A stretch of DNA of 64,000 bases, taken from assembly GCA_019638615.1 (NCBI GenBank), contig JAHBTL010000015.1, positions 62,001 through 126,000 on the forward strand, written 5' to 3'. Source of the DNA: Chitinophagaceae bacterium. Its GTDB lineage: Bacteria; Bacteroidota; Bacteroidia; Chitinophagales; Chitinophagaceae. The first letter of the stretch is position 1; each line of letters begins with the position of its first letter. The notes under the pieces are model-generated. The model saw only the letters and a list, made by a program, of their open reading frames with translations. It did not search any database and was not told the origin of the DNA. Positions 8,799 to 18,700 of the stretch are shown here, in pieces. Both the position numbers and the translations under genes were made by a program.

Positions 8799-9539
8799 TT
8801 ACCGAAGCAGCTTTTGCCGCTCATTTTCCCACCGCATTCTGTAGGCGTTCATAGCTGTAATGCCTAATTTTTTAATGAGCCTGTAATTTACAATAGCGCC
8901 CACCGGAGCGCCAATAACAGGGATCAACTGCGCCATTTTTGCTATATCTATATAATCCCTGTATTCCTGCTGAAAGCTGCGCCAGTCGAACTGATGAATA
9001 TCTTCCGGTAACTCATTTTGAAAGGTTTCCCATTCTGCTATTTTCAGGTAAATTCTTTTTCGATGCTGCGGACTGGAAAATGCAAGTTGAAAAATATACA
9101 GAATGTAAAGGCGCTCTTTGTAATCCGTAGTATTGTAGCCGTAAATGTTAGCAAGCTCAAACAAAAGCTTTAATTTTATTCCTATCAGGATAGGGAAGTC
9201 TGCAAGTCCAAGCAATAAACCGCCTGCGCCTGTTATTCCACCTTCCACCGCGGCAGTTTTTTGGTACAGAGCGATTTTCTCTTTGCTTAATGCATCGCGT
9301 ACTTCTAAAGAAACATTTTTTTCGAATTTGGAGGTAGTGGCTTGTGCACCAAATAATACTCCTCTTATCATTTGCTTAATGGTAACTGTAATAGCCTGAT
9401 GAACTTTTTCGGGTATTATCCTGTTCATCCTGCTTTGTATGTGCTTCGACAGCCTGTCAAACAAAGAAGGGTTACGCAGCATGGCAATCTGCCAGGCGTT
9501 GAGCTCCTGTTTCACCCGTTGTTCATAACGACCTGGCAT
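8799..9539 (-). CDS. EcsC family protein
   Basis: A 246-residue protein with EcsC-family features: a Gly-rich central helix pair (GGITGAGGLLLGLADFPILIG), then KLLFELANIYGYN and a glycine-rich segment near VIGAPVGAIVNYRLIKKLG. EcsC proteins are membrane-associated with poorly known roles; in Bacillus the ecsC gene sits with an ABC transporter, which is not the case here. It starts 33 bp after the priA stop on the same strand, so the two may be co-transcribed. Confidence 0.8.
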   Translation of the reverse strand: MPGRYEQRVKQELNAWQIAMLRNPSLFDRLSKHIQSRMNRIIPEKVHQAITVTIKQMIRGVLFGAQATTSKFEKNVSLEVRDALSKEKIALYQKTAAVEGGITGAGGLLLGLADFPILIGIKLKLLFELANIYGYNTTDYKERLYILYIFQLAFSSPQHRKRIYLKIAEWETFQNELPEDIHQFDWRSFQQEYRDYIDIAKMAQLIPVIGAPVGAIVNYRLIKKLGITAMNAYRMRWENERQKLLR

Positions 9540-9571
9540 ATGCGTTTAAAATAATAATGATCCCGGATATC

Positions 9572-12067
9572 TTATACTACATCCACATCTGGCACTACTA
9601 CCACACTCTTAAATTTTTTTTGTTGATGAAACACCGCAACCTGCTCTTTGATAAAGTTTTTACATTCTTTTATTAAAGCGCCATCTTTGGGTAACTTAAT
9701 CAGTATTTCCATGAGGTACTGGTTCCTTACCCGGTTAACCACGGGCTCTGCTGGTCCTGCAATATATTTTCCAAGATCCTTTTTCAAAACAAATGCGAAA
9801 TATCCCGCAGCTTCTGCAACCACCTCTTTTAATTTATGCCTGAAAGTGAGCAGTATTATTCTCGAAAAAGGAGGATAAAAAAACTTTTCTCTTCCCTCAA
9901 TCTCATATTTAAAGAAAGCATCATAGTCGTGTTGCTGCACAAAATATAATACGGGATGCCGGGTATTGGCTACCTGTATCAATACTTTGCCTTCACCATC
10001 CTTACGCCCTGCCCTGCCACTTACCTGCTCCATCAATTGAAAGGCTCTTTCGTTCACCCGGAAATCCGCGAAACTCAGAATACTGTCTGCATCCAGTATA
10101 CCCACTAGGTTTACATGCTCAAAGTCCAGCCCTTTTACAACCATTTGCGTTCCTACCAGTATGTCAATGCGCTTTTGTTCGAACAACTGTATTAAACTAT
10201 CATGCGCCTGCTTGCCACGGATACTGTCGATGTCCATCCTGGCAATTTTCGCTTTAGGAAAATCTTCCTCCAGCTGTTCTTCAATTCTTTCAGTTCCAAA
10301 ATTCCGTTGCACAAAGTCGTGATTGCCACAGGCCATACAGGTTGTTACCTGCGGATATACAGTACCACAGTAATGACAAACCAGCTTATTGCTAAGCTTA
10401 TGATAGGTTAAGCTAACGTCGCAATGTTTGCATTGGGGAATCCAACCGCAAACAGCACATACCTGGTAAGGAGAATATCCCCTGCGATTCTGAAAGAGTA
10501 TTACCTGCTTTTGCTGACTGAGCGAATGTTGTATGGCTTCTTTTAACTGGGGCGAAAGAATGATCTTCGATTTTTCTTTGCTGACAATCTTTTTGGTGTC
10601 TACAATTTGAATGTCAGGCAATTTAACGGCTCCGAACCGCTCAGTAAGTTGGACGAACCCATATTTACCCAGCATGGCATTATAATAACTTTCTACCGAA
10701 GGAGTGGCACTGCCTAACAATACTTTTGCTCCAAAAAAGCCGGCATAATAGATCGCGCAATCCCTTGCATGGTAGCGGGGTGCAGGATCTTGTTGTTTAA
10801 ACGAAGCATCGTGTTCTTCATCTACAATAATAAGTCCTACATCACTGAAAGGAAGAAATAGTGCCGACCTGGCTCCTAATATGATTTTAAGCTCGCCGGA
10901 TTTAATCTTATTCCATATCTCAATTCTTTCGTTTTGGCTGAACTTGCTGTGATAAATCCCTATGTATCCGCCAAAATGTTTCTGCAGCCTGCGTATTACC
11001 TGTGATGTCAGGGCAATTTCCGGCAACAGGTATAACACCTGCCTGCCCTGCCGTATATATTCTTCTATCAGCCTGATATATAGCTGCGTTTTACCGCTTG
11101 ATGTAATGCCGTGCAGCAGGCAAACACTTTTTTGTTCAAATATTTCTTTTAACTCGTTGTATGTTTCATGTTGAGCGGGAGTAAGCTCAAAATCAATGTG
11201 TATGTTCCGGGGCAAATACTGTAGTCTGTCAACTGTTCTCTTTTCAAGCCAGAGAACATTCTTTTCCATCAGCCCTTTCAACTGGGCGTCGGAAGCCGCT
11301 GATTTTTTAAGCAATGCGGATCTGGTTACCTCTCCTTCTGTTTTGATGAGATGCAGGTAACTCAGCAACAGTTCCAATTGTTTTGGCGCCCTGCTCCAGT
11401 TATTCATCAATGCCGCAAGTTTTGTTTCATCATTATACTCCTGATTTAAAACCACATATGTTTCCTTTTTGGCAGAATAAGATTCTTTTAATGCCTCCCA
11501 TACAAAGCAGGTCTTTTTTTCCAGCAGTCTTTTAATTACCGGATACACATGCGAAGAGTCCAGCAATTGCTGCACTTCTGTAAGTCTCAATTCTTTTTTA
11601 ATGTGAAGTGCTTCTGCCACAGTATACTCGTCATTGTCAAGATGCGAAAAATCATCTCCATATTCTTCATTATAAATTAAAACAGTTTCACTGCTTAGTT
11701 TAAAGTACGATGGAAGCGCAGCGGTCATTACCTCTCCTTCACTGCACATGTAGTATTCGGCAATCCATTGCCAAAGTAAAAGCTCTTTTTTATATACAAT
11801 GGGTTCAGTATCTAATACATTAAGGATGTATTTAGGTTCGAAAGCCGCAGGTTTATCGGGATGCAACCTTTTAATAATACCCGCATATTTTTTTTGGCGC
11901 CCCAGCACCACTTCTACACGGCAACCTTCCGCCACCCTGTTAATTAAATGAGGAGGAATTTGCCATGTATAGTTCCTGGGCAAAGCCAGCGGAATAATTA
12001 CCTCTGCAAATAAAGCTTTGTCAAGAGGAAAGATACGGTGGTCATTATCCGGGAGGAAAGTTTCCAT
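9572..12067 (-). CDS. priA: Primosomal protein N' (PriA helicase)
   Basis: An 831-residue PriA, the 3'-5' helicase that restarts stalled replication forks. The N-terminal DNA-binding region (FAEVIIPLALPRNYTW) is followed by Walker A GITSSGKTQLY, the DEAH-type box VDEEHDASF, eight zinc-binding Cys in the CxxC pairs CAVC, CKHC, CHYC and CMAC, and the helicase motif QVSGRAGRKDGEGKV. The ATG at 12067 was chosen over one 54 bp upstream because PriA proteins begin shortly before the FAEV segment. It is followed at 33 bp by the EcsC-family gene. Confidence 0.95.
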   Translation of the reverse strand: METFLPDNDHRIFPLDKALFAEVIIPLALPRNYTWQIPPHLINRVAEGCRVEVVLGRQKKYAGIIKRLHPDKPAAFEPKYILNVLDTEPIVYKKELLLWQWIAEYYMCSEGEVMTAALPSYFKLSSETVLIYNEEYGDDFSHLDNDEYTVAEALHIKKELRLTEVQQLLDSSHVYPVIKRLLEKKTCFVWEALKESYSAKKETYVVLNQEYNDETKLAALMNNWSRAPKQLELLLSYLHLIKTEGEVTRSALLKKSAASDAQLKGLMEKNVLWLEKRTVDRLQYLPRNIHIDFELTPAQHETYNELKEIFEQKSVCLLHGITSSGKTQLYIRLIEEYIRQGRQVLYLLPEIALTSQVIRRLQKHFGGYIGIYHSKFSQNERIEIWNKIKSGELKIILGARSALFLPFSDVGLIIVDEEHDASFKQQDPAPRYHARDCAIYYAGFFGAKVLLGSATPSVESYYNAMLGKYGFVQLTERFGAVKLPDIQIVDTKKIVSKEKSKIILSPQLKEAIQHSLSQQKQVILFQNRRGYSPYQVCAVCGWIPQCKHCDVSLTYHKLSNKLVCHYCGTVYPQVTTCMACGNHDFVQRNFGTERIEEQLEEDFPKAKIARMDIDSIRGKQAHDSLIQLFEQKRIDILVGTQMVVKGLDFEHVNLVGILDADSILSFADFRVNERAFQLMEQVSGRAGRKDGEGKVLIQVANTRHPVLYFVQQHDYDAFFKYEIEGREKFFYPPFSRIILLTFRHKLKEVVAEAAGYFAFVLKKDLGKYIAGPAEPVVNRVRNQYLMEILIKLPKDGALIKECKNFIKEQVAVFHQQKKFKSVVVVPDVDVV

Positions 12068-12128
12068 TGGATAAAGATAAGTTTGAAAAACATGCAGCTC
12101 ATAAATGATTTCTACATACAATAGTTAT

Positions 12129-12584
12129 TTATGAAACCGTATCCAACTCGGGGTAAAATGTATCTGAAAAGGGATTAGAACAGGGGATTAAATAAGGATC
12201 GTATAATGCTGTAAACTTTACGGGAATACTTTCATTCATCCTATTCTGGAAAAAATCGGTAGACAACAGGAATGCACCTACAATCTTACTCCGGTAAGCA
12301 GTATAATTAGCTGTATAAGGCAGCTTAAATAAGCCGTTATCAATATAATAATGCCATTTTAGCAACTGTTTATGAGCCTGGGGAAACATCCCGTTCCATA
12401 ATTTTCTTTCTGCCACAGCTTTAAAAAACTTATCATATTCTTCCGGCGCTATCTTTAAAGCGGCAGTATCTTTTCTTATTATCTTTTTTGCAAAAGAATC
12501 AAAATTTTCCAGGTAAATATATCCACCTGCTGCAATACCGGCAGTTCCTATTGCCAATAGCCCGATAAAATTTCGTCTTTTCAT
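12129..12584 (-). CDS. Tat-signal small subunit, gluconate 2-dehydrogenase subunit 3-like
   Basis: A 151-residue exported protein. Its N-terminus MKRRNFIGLLAIGTAGIAAG has a twin-arginine motif (RRNFIG) and a hydrophobic stretch. The body is helical and without Cys-rich motifs, similar in size and position to the small subunit of membrane-bound GMC dehydrogenases (gluconate 2-dehydrogenase subunit 3 family). It directly follows the GMC oxidoreductase gene by 37 bp on the same strand. I infer that it escorts the folded FAD subunit through the Tat pore, because the large subunit has no signal peptide of its own. Family assignment rests mainly on context. Confidence 0.6.
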   Translation of the reverse strand: MKRRNFIGLLAIGTAGIAAGGYIYLENFDSFAKKIIRKDTAALKIAPEEYDKFFKAVAERKLWNGMFPQAHKQLLKWHYYIDNGLFKLPYTANYTAYRSKIVGAFLLSTDFFQNRMNESIPVKFTALYDPYLIPCSNPFSDTFYPELDTVS

Positions 12585-12621
12585 ACAACTACGTTTTCAA
12601 ACAAATATTTGCTGTTATTTA

Positions 12622-14058
12622 TTAAAAAGAATTATTAGCAGCCATTAATGACAAGGCTGATAATGCAATAGTAGGGTTAGCCGGAGTAATAGTAGGGAAA
12701 GCGCCGCTACCCAATACGAACAAATTTCTGTATTGATGATGTACCAGGTTTTTGTCAACAACACTATCTTCAGCGCTTTTACCCATGCGGGTTGTTGAGC
12801 ATATATGATACTCGGTTTTTTGAAAATAATTGTCCATCTCGATTTTTTCAATAGGCAAAAACGAAAAAATCTTCTCAATATCCGAGCCCAGGTTTTTCAT
12901 TGCTTTGTCCACAAATTCATGGTGCCCTTTAAATTCCAGCCTGGGCTTTAAAGGATCATCGCTTAACATTACCCTGTTATCATCTTTCGGAATATCTTCA
13001 AAAATGAATTTAAACTTGGCAAGCTTGCGCCATTTACCAGCCTCGTTCCTTATGATAGGTTCATTAAAGCTTTCAATAATGCAGGCCGACCTCTCTTTTC
13101 TATGCACCCCGTCATATAACATATACCCATTAGCAGTTATACTTGAGCTTCCTCCCAGGTTATCCAGCTTATCAAAATACATAGTTGCAAAAGTTCCGCG
13201 CTGATCAGAAAGGCCCCGGCCTGTATAATAGCTTCTATCACCAGCGGACAATAGAATATGAGCATTAAAGATAGCATTACTTCCTAATGCTATCACTTCT
13301 CCAATACTTTCAACATCTTTACCATTTTCCTTGTAAGCAACTCCTTTTACCTTATCATTTTCGGTAATCATATTATAAACCTGACAACCATATTTTACCG
13401 TAACCCTTTCATCTTTATAAACAGGAGTAAGCGTGTTTTCGATCGTAAACTTGCTGTTTACCGGGCACAAATTACACACCAAACTGGAGCAACATCCATT
13501 TCTGTTTCCAACTGGTTTTGTGGCACGTGCTGTTGGCTGGCTTATATAAAGTTCATTGTATTTTTGCTGTAGCAGTTTGTCTACTGTCGAGAGCTTTTGT
13601 GGTGGCAACGGATAAGGCTTGCTTTTGGGATAAGGAGTAACAGCGGGGCCCCCGATCATCATAATCTCCTCCACTTCGCAGTAATAGGGCTCTATATCAT
13701 CATAAGTGATGGGCCAATCCTGGGCCACCCCATACAAGGTTTTTATTTTAAAATCATTGGGCATAAAGCGCGGCGTACACCCTGTCCAGCAATTGGAGCT
13801 TCCCCCGAAATTGGGATCAAACACCCATGATTTTTCAGTATTATTATATTGATAAGTTTCCCTGAAGCCTTCCAGATGTTGGTATGCGGCTGCTACTTCT
13901 TCTTGCCTGGCTTTTTTCAGACGTTCCTGATGTGGATATAAAATTCCTCTTTCCAGTACCAGAACACGTTTTTCCGCTCCGGATTTTTCGAGGTATTTTT
14001 TTAAAAAAAAACTTGAAGCAAAACCGCTTCCAACAATTATTAGATCATACTTTTCCAT
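12622..14058 (-). CDS. GMC family oxidoreductase (FAD dehydrogenase large subunit)
   Basis: A 478-residue FAD enzyme. The dinucleotide-binding motif is at the N-terminus (YDLIIVGSGFASSFF) and the GMC C-terminal signature is present (YHICSTTRMGKS, then VLGSGAFPTITPANPTIALS). A Cys-rich stretch GCCSSLVCNLCPVNSK, about residues 187-203, is typical of the gluconate/sorbitol-dehydrogenase-like GMC proteins and could bind a metal cluster or form disulfides. The substrate is probably a sugar or sugar alcohol. No signal peptide is seen; the Tat-bearing gene just downstream is the likely partner. The spacer upstream (14059-14372) is AT-rich. Confidence 0.85.
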   Translation of the reverse strand: MEKYDLIIVGSGFASSFFLKKYLEKSGAEKRVLVLERGILYPHQERLKKARQEEVAAAYQHLEGFRETYQYNNTEKSWVFDPNFGGSSNCWTGCTPRFMPNDFKIKTLYGVAQDWPITYDDIEPYYCEVEEIMMIGGPAVTPYPKSKPYPLPPQKLSTVDKLLQQKYNELYISQPTARATKPVGNRNGCCSSLVCNLCPVNSKFTIENTLTPVYKDERVTVKYGCQVYNMITENDKVKGVAYKENGKDVESIGEVIALGSNAIFNAHILLSAGDRSYYTGRGLSDQRGTFATMYFDKLDNLGGSSSITANGYMLYDGVHRKERSACIIESFNEPIIRNEAGKWRKLAKFKFIFEDIPKDDNRVMLSDDPLKPRLEFKGHHEFVDKAMKNLGSDIEKIFSFLPIEKIEMDNYFQKTEYHICSTTRMGKSAEDSVVDKNLVHHQYRNLFVLGSGAFPTITPANPTIALSALSLMAANNSF

Positions 14059-14372
14059 GAAACATACTATTTGTATAAAATTCCAGCCTGTTATACCTGA
14101 TGTAATAAAATTCCGATTTTTTTTACATCCTGCAAATAATATAAACCAGTAAAGGGAGTTTATTATTGCATGGTGAAATTTGTTTAAAAGCCTGTTTCCT
14201 TACTAACGAATTAAACAGGGAAGACACATTTATCCTGGTTTATATCTATTGAAAACCAATGAATTAAAAAAACTCAATTCACTTGAAAATATTCATTTTT
14301 TAACGTTCATTTGTGGTACTATTTTAAATTGAATGATGTCCGGAACGTTTTAATTACCCAAATCCCTTTTTG
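14059..14372. other. AT-rich divergent spacer between GMC and acyltransferase genes
   Basis: A 314-bp stretch without a credible gene. It separates divergently transcribed genes and so should contain both promoters. No TAnnTTTG box is in a good position. The only structure noticed is a 7-bp inverted repeat CCTGTTT / AAACAGG at 14191-14219 with a 15-nt spacer. Confidence 0.5.
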
Positions 14373-15443
14373 ATGCAAGCCGACAACAAACAAATGCCTT
14401 TTTTAGACGGGTTCAGAGCATATGCAATTTTACTGGTTATTTGGGGACACCTCTTTTCCAAGTATGTATTGGCTGCGCAATTTGGAGTTACCTTGTTTTT
14501 CTTTGTCAGTGGCTTTTTAATTACCAAATTATTAATTGCTGAGTATCAGAAAAGCGGTACCATTGATCTCAAAAAATTTTACATAAGAAGATTTCTTCGG
14601 TTATACCCCGCTTTGACCTTCATGCTAATTGTTACCAGCCTTATCATCGTTACATACGGTTATAAAATAGTCTACCAGGAAATACTGGCAGGTTTTTTTT
14701 ACTATACAAATTATTATCGAATCTATTTCCCTTCTGAACTTCCTGCTTCTAATTATCCCAGCCCGGGTTTATTGTGGTCGCTGGCTGTAGAAGAACACTA
14801 TTACCTGGTATTTCCGCTCCTGTTTTTATTGTGCTTCTCTTTTAAAAATAACCGCTTTATTTATTTGCTGGCAATATTGCTTGTTGTCTTTCCGGGTATG
14901 CGAATCTACACTTATCTGACCGCAACAGATATGAAGTTAGCGATCCGAAAAATTTATATGCTCACACATTACAGAACAGATTCAATACTGTACGGCTGCC
15001 TTTCTGCGCTACTAATATATGGAATGAATCATGCATTTTACTTAAAAATAATTCGCTCTAAACTTTGCTTACCCTTTGGTTTGGCATTCCTGGTGTTCAT
15101 CCAAATTATTCCGGGCAATTTTTTTCAAAATACACTTCGCTTTTCTTTTCAGGGAATTGTATTGGCATTCATAATACCCTGCTTCCTTTTTGCTAATAAG
15201 AATAATTTTGGTTTAAAATTACTGGAAAACAAGCTGTCTGTTTTTATCGGGCGTCTAAGCTATTCATTATACCTTTTTCATTGGGTAGCAATGGCTTTTT
15301 TAAATTTATACTATCCAGATAAAAATCTTAAATGGTATCTTTTATTTTTCGCACTTACCATACTCCTTTCCTTTACTTCATACTTTTTAATAGAAAAACC
15401 ATTTCTCAGACTGAGGAAAAAATTTGGATCAAATGCAAGCTAA
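14373..15443 (+). CDS. Acyltransferase 3 (OafA/YrhL-type membrane O-acyltransferase)
   Basis: A 356-residue integral membrane protein of the acyltransferase-3 family. It starts with the hallmark motif FLDGFRAYAILLVIWGHLF (the conserved His in the first helix), shows the RRFLRLYP signature, and has about ten hydrophobic segments. Such enzymes move acetyl or other acyl groups onto surface polysaccharide, O-antigen or peptidoglycan. The ATG at 14373 directly follows an in-frame TTG. It is transcribed toward the giant secreted esterase gene, with a strong bidirectional terminator between them. Confidence 0.9.
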   Translation: MQADNKQMPFLDGFRAYAILLVIWGHLFSKYVLAAQFGVTLFFFVSGFLITKLLIAEYQKSGTIDLKKFYIRRFLRLYPALTFMLIVTSLIIVTYGYKIVYQEILAGFFYYTNYYRIYFPSELPASNYPSPGLLWSLAVEEHYYLVFPLLFLLCFSFKNNRFIYLLAILLVVFPGMRIYTYLTATDMKLAIRKIYMLTHYRTDSILYGCLSALLIYGMNHAFYLKIIRSKLCLPFGLAFLVFIQIIPGNFFQNTLRFSFQGIVLAFIIPCFLFANKNNFGLKLLENKLSVFIGRLSYSLYLFHWVAMAFLNLYYPDKNLKWYLLFFALTILLSFTSYFLIEKPFLRLRKKFGSNAS

Positions 15444-15650
15444 CCTGCTATGCTTGCAACAAAGCTTTTACCATCGTTGGGCTCACCAACAGCTACTTTG
15501 TACCTTTATATACCAACGGAATCAAGCAGCTTAACTCTCTTTTGTAGTTGATAGATAATGCCCTGCGCCATTAGCCATTGCACGAACAGCCTGCCAAGCA
15601 AAGGTATACCAGCCAGGCGGCGCTAAAGAGCTACAACGTATGCATTACAC

Positions 15651-15692
15651 AAAAAAGAGGCTGCCTCAAAATTTTGAGACAGCCTCTTTTTT
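15651..15692. terminator. Bidirectional Rho-independent terminator
   Basis: A 21-bp inverted repeat (15651-15671 and 15672-15692) with one mismatch. Its core is GAGGCTGCCTC / GAGACAGCCTC with A-tract and T-tract ends, so it forms a hairpin with a U-tail on either strand. It lies between the convergent acyltransferase (+) and giant esterase (-) genes, exactly where a shared terminator is expected. Confidence 0.9.
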
Positions 15693-15700
15693 TAGTTCAA

Positions 15701-18700
15701 TTATCTTGTTTTAAGAACTTTGAGTGGTCTAAAGTTTAGCCCTAGGCCCTGTACCTGAATGAAATACACTCCCTGAGGCAAATACCCCTTGTTATTTAGT
15801 CCGAGCGTATACTGCCAGGTTCCTTTAGGAACGTTGCCTATGTCTTTTACCATTACCACTTTCCCATTCATATCTAATACTTTAATAATTGCTTTTGCCT
15901 CCTGCTTTAAGGATAGCTTAATGGTAACATCATCAACAAAGGGATTAGGATATGCCGCTATTGTGTTATTCCCTGATTCGGGGGCGACAATCATTTCTTC
16001 CTGAGCCTTTGGAGCGTCATTACGCCCTGTACGGAAAGCTGCGCCTCCCCCTTCAACCGGGTTGGATGAACGCTTAGCGCCCGATATAACCAAACCTCCG
16101 ATATAACCAAATGATCCTGTTTCACCGTAAATGATAATTAATACTTCACCATTGGAGTCAGCATACACTTCGTCTATAGTAATTGTTTCTGAAGTATTCT
16201 GATTGGCTTTCAGCTTTGCAATTCTTCCATTAATAGAATAATTTACAATTCGGGTGGTTGTACCCGTTCTGCTGGCAAAAAACAGGAAGCGGTATGACAT
16301 ATTCTGAGAAAGCCCGCTGACTTTTAATTGTGCTACTTGTCCAATATCTACCCACCAGGTTGATCTCATCACATTATCAGGAACAACTCCGCTATTATTA
16401 CCTGTATTCTCACCACTGTTGTTTACAGCGCTAAAACCAGCTCCAACCGTTATATCAACACCCGAATAATTACCCTCGTCATTTCTCAGGTCTGCAAGAA
16501 CATCATCCTCTACCGGGTCTCCGTTTGTATTATTCCATGGCCAGGAAGCCGGGTTATCGCGGTTAAAGTTAATATAAACGGAATAAGCGAAGGTCGATAC
16601 AACCGCTATATTGCTGTAATCCGAAGTATTGATACCCACTACAGACCTAACCTTGTAAAAATATTCCTTATTTTTCAAAAGCCCCCCGTCAGTAAATGTA
16701 TTACTTGTAGCCGTTCCTGCCAATGAATAGGAACCGCCTGATGATTCGGCTCTATATATTTCATAAGTCCCCCCATCTGTTCTGTTATCCCATGTAAGCA
16801 TGATAGAATCTTTAGCTACAGCTTTTCCTCTAAGGTTTACGGGGGAAAGCAATGTGGCAGATACAGTATATTCCTGAATAACCAGTGTGTTAATGTAGGA
16901 GTTAGAAGAACCGGATCCGCGCCCTACGGTGAACTCAATCACTCCTGCAGCAGGCACCAGGTCGTTGATCTGAACTGATCGATCTGTATTATTTGCCGCA
17001 TTGAGCGTAACGCTTTTACCACCAGCAGTAAATAAGGTATTCCTGTTGCCAACTGCATCAACGCTCGCCACAAATACCAGGCTATATCTCTTATTTGGAT
17101 CTGTTGAAAGCCCGGTAATTCTAACACGGTTCGTATTTCCACGCCCTTCATAAAATACCGTTCTGAGCACGCTGTCACGATAAATTCCGGAATTATTGCC
17201 ACTGATCGCGCCCGTAACATTTCCTCCCTGCCATGCATCCAACAGCGTAACTCCTGCTCCCGTGATTGTACCTATATCATTTTTCAAATCAGATATAGCA
17301 GCATTAGCAGTTGGTGCCTTATTAAAATTGTTCCAAATACCATCAACAGGATTGCTGGCATTAAAATTAACATATATCGAAGAAGTATTTTTATCAGTTA
17401 CATTAATACTGATGTTATTAACTGTTGAAGCACCATAATTATCTGTTGCCGTTAACAAAATATTTCTAAAGGCCCCGATATTAGCCTGAGCCGGGCTTAT
17501 TTGAAGTGTTCCCAGCCCTCCGCCATTATCCGTAAATGTTACAAAAGAAGGCAGGTTTGCAGCGGATAAGGTTACTATATCTGCAATATCATCGGTAGTA
17601 GTGATGCTTACGCTCACTGTTTGGTCTGTCTTTACAAAAAACTCATTCGTTCCTGTGAATACAGGAGCTTTATTAGGTGTTATTACTTTTACTACCTGAG
17701 AGGTTGAGCCTCCAAAATTATTTCTGCAGCGAACCATATAGTAGTATGTCTTACTACCCACAACAGTTTCATCAGTATAAGATTGAAGGGTGTCGCTAAT
17801 AACTCCGGGATTTAATAATACATAAGGGCCCATTAAGGAGGTTGCTCTGTACACTTCATACGCAATCGCATTGTATGCCACATTCGTCCAGGTAAGCTTT
17901 ATTACATCGTCCTCAAAATTAGCTACCAAGTTCTTGACCCTGGCCGGAGCAGTTGAATCCTCAAACACGGTTTCAATTACCATGGCATTCAGGTAACCAT
18001 AGGGTGCAACGGAGGAGCTTCGGGCAACATTAAGATTCAATATACCCCCGGCATCGGGAGCTATATTTACAATACTTACTGTATTCTGTGAATTGGCACG
18101 TGCATTTAAAGAAACGCTTTGCCCTTTCATTGTATATACAGTAATATAATCTCTATCGTTTGCGTTATGGCTTCCAAAGAATGTAAAGCTATACCTCCTG
18201 TTAACGTCCAGCCCCGAAATACGCATATTTTTAGCATTCGCTCCAACCCGGTATTGAGATCTAATGACACTATCGGGGTAGATACCTGAATTATTTCCCG
18301 TATTCATCCCTGTATTGCTGGAAGAAAAGCCGGCATCAAGAATCTTAATACTAACAGACGAAATAGCTCCTGCATCTGTTTTCAATGACGAAAACGTAGC
18401 ATTCTGCGAGGGAGCACTATTCGTATTATTCCATTTACTGCCTGCTCCCGGACCGGCAAAAGATCCATTTCCATCTGTAAAATTCACAAATATCCTTTCA
18501 GGCACAATTGGCGTTGGATTTACTTTAATTAAAAAAGACACTGTATCCTTACCGTTCCGTCCATCTTCTATACGAACCAATGGCTTATATGTTCCTGCAT
18601 GCGAATAATTGGGAGCTATTGTAAAAGTGAGGGAACGGTTGTTTATTGCAACATTTACAAAATCAGGTAAGTTCAGGAATGACCATAAAAGCTGATCTCC

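Noticed and set aside
15332-15547. 71-codon plus-strand frame after the acyltransferase
   Set aside because: Overlaps the 3' end of the acyltransferase gene in another frame and has no motif; the following 150 bp to the terminator show no gene.
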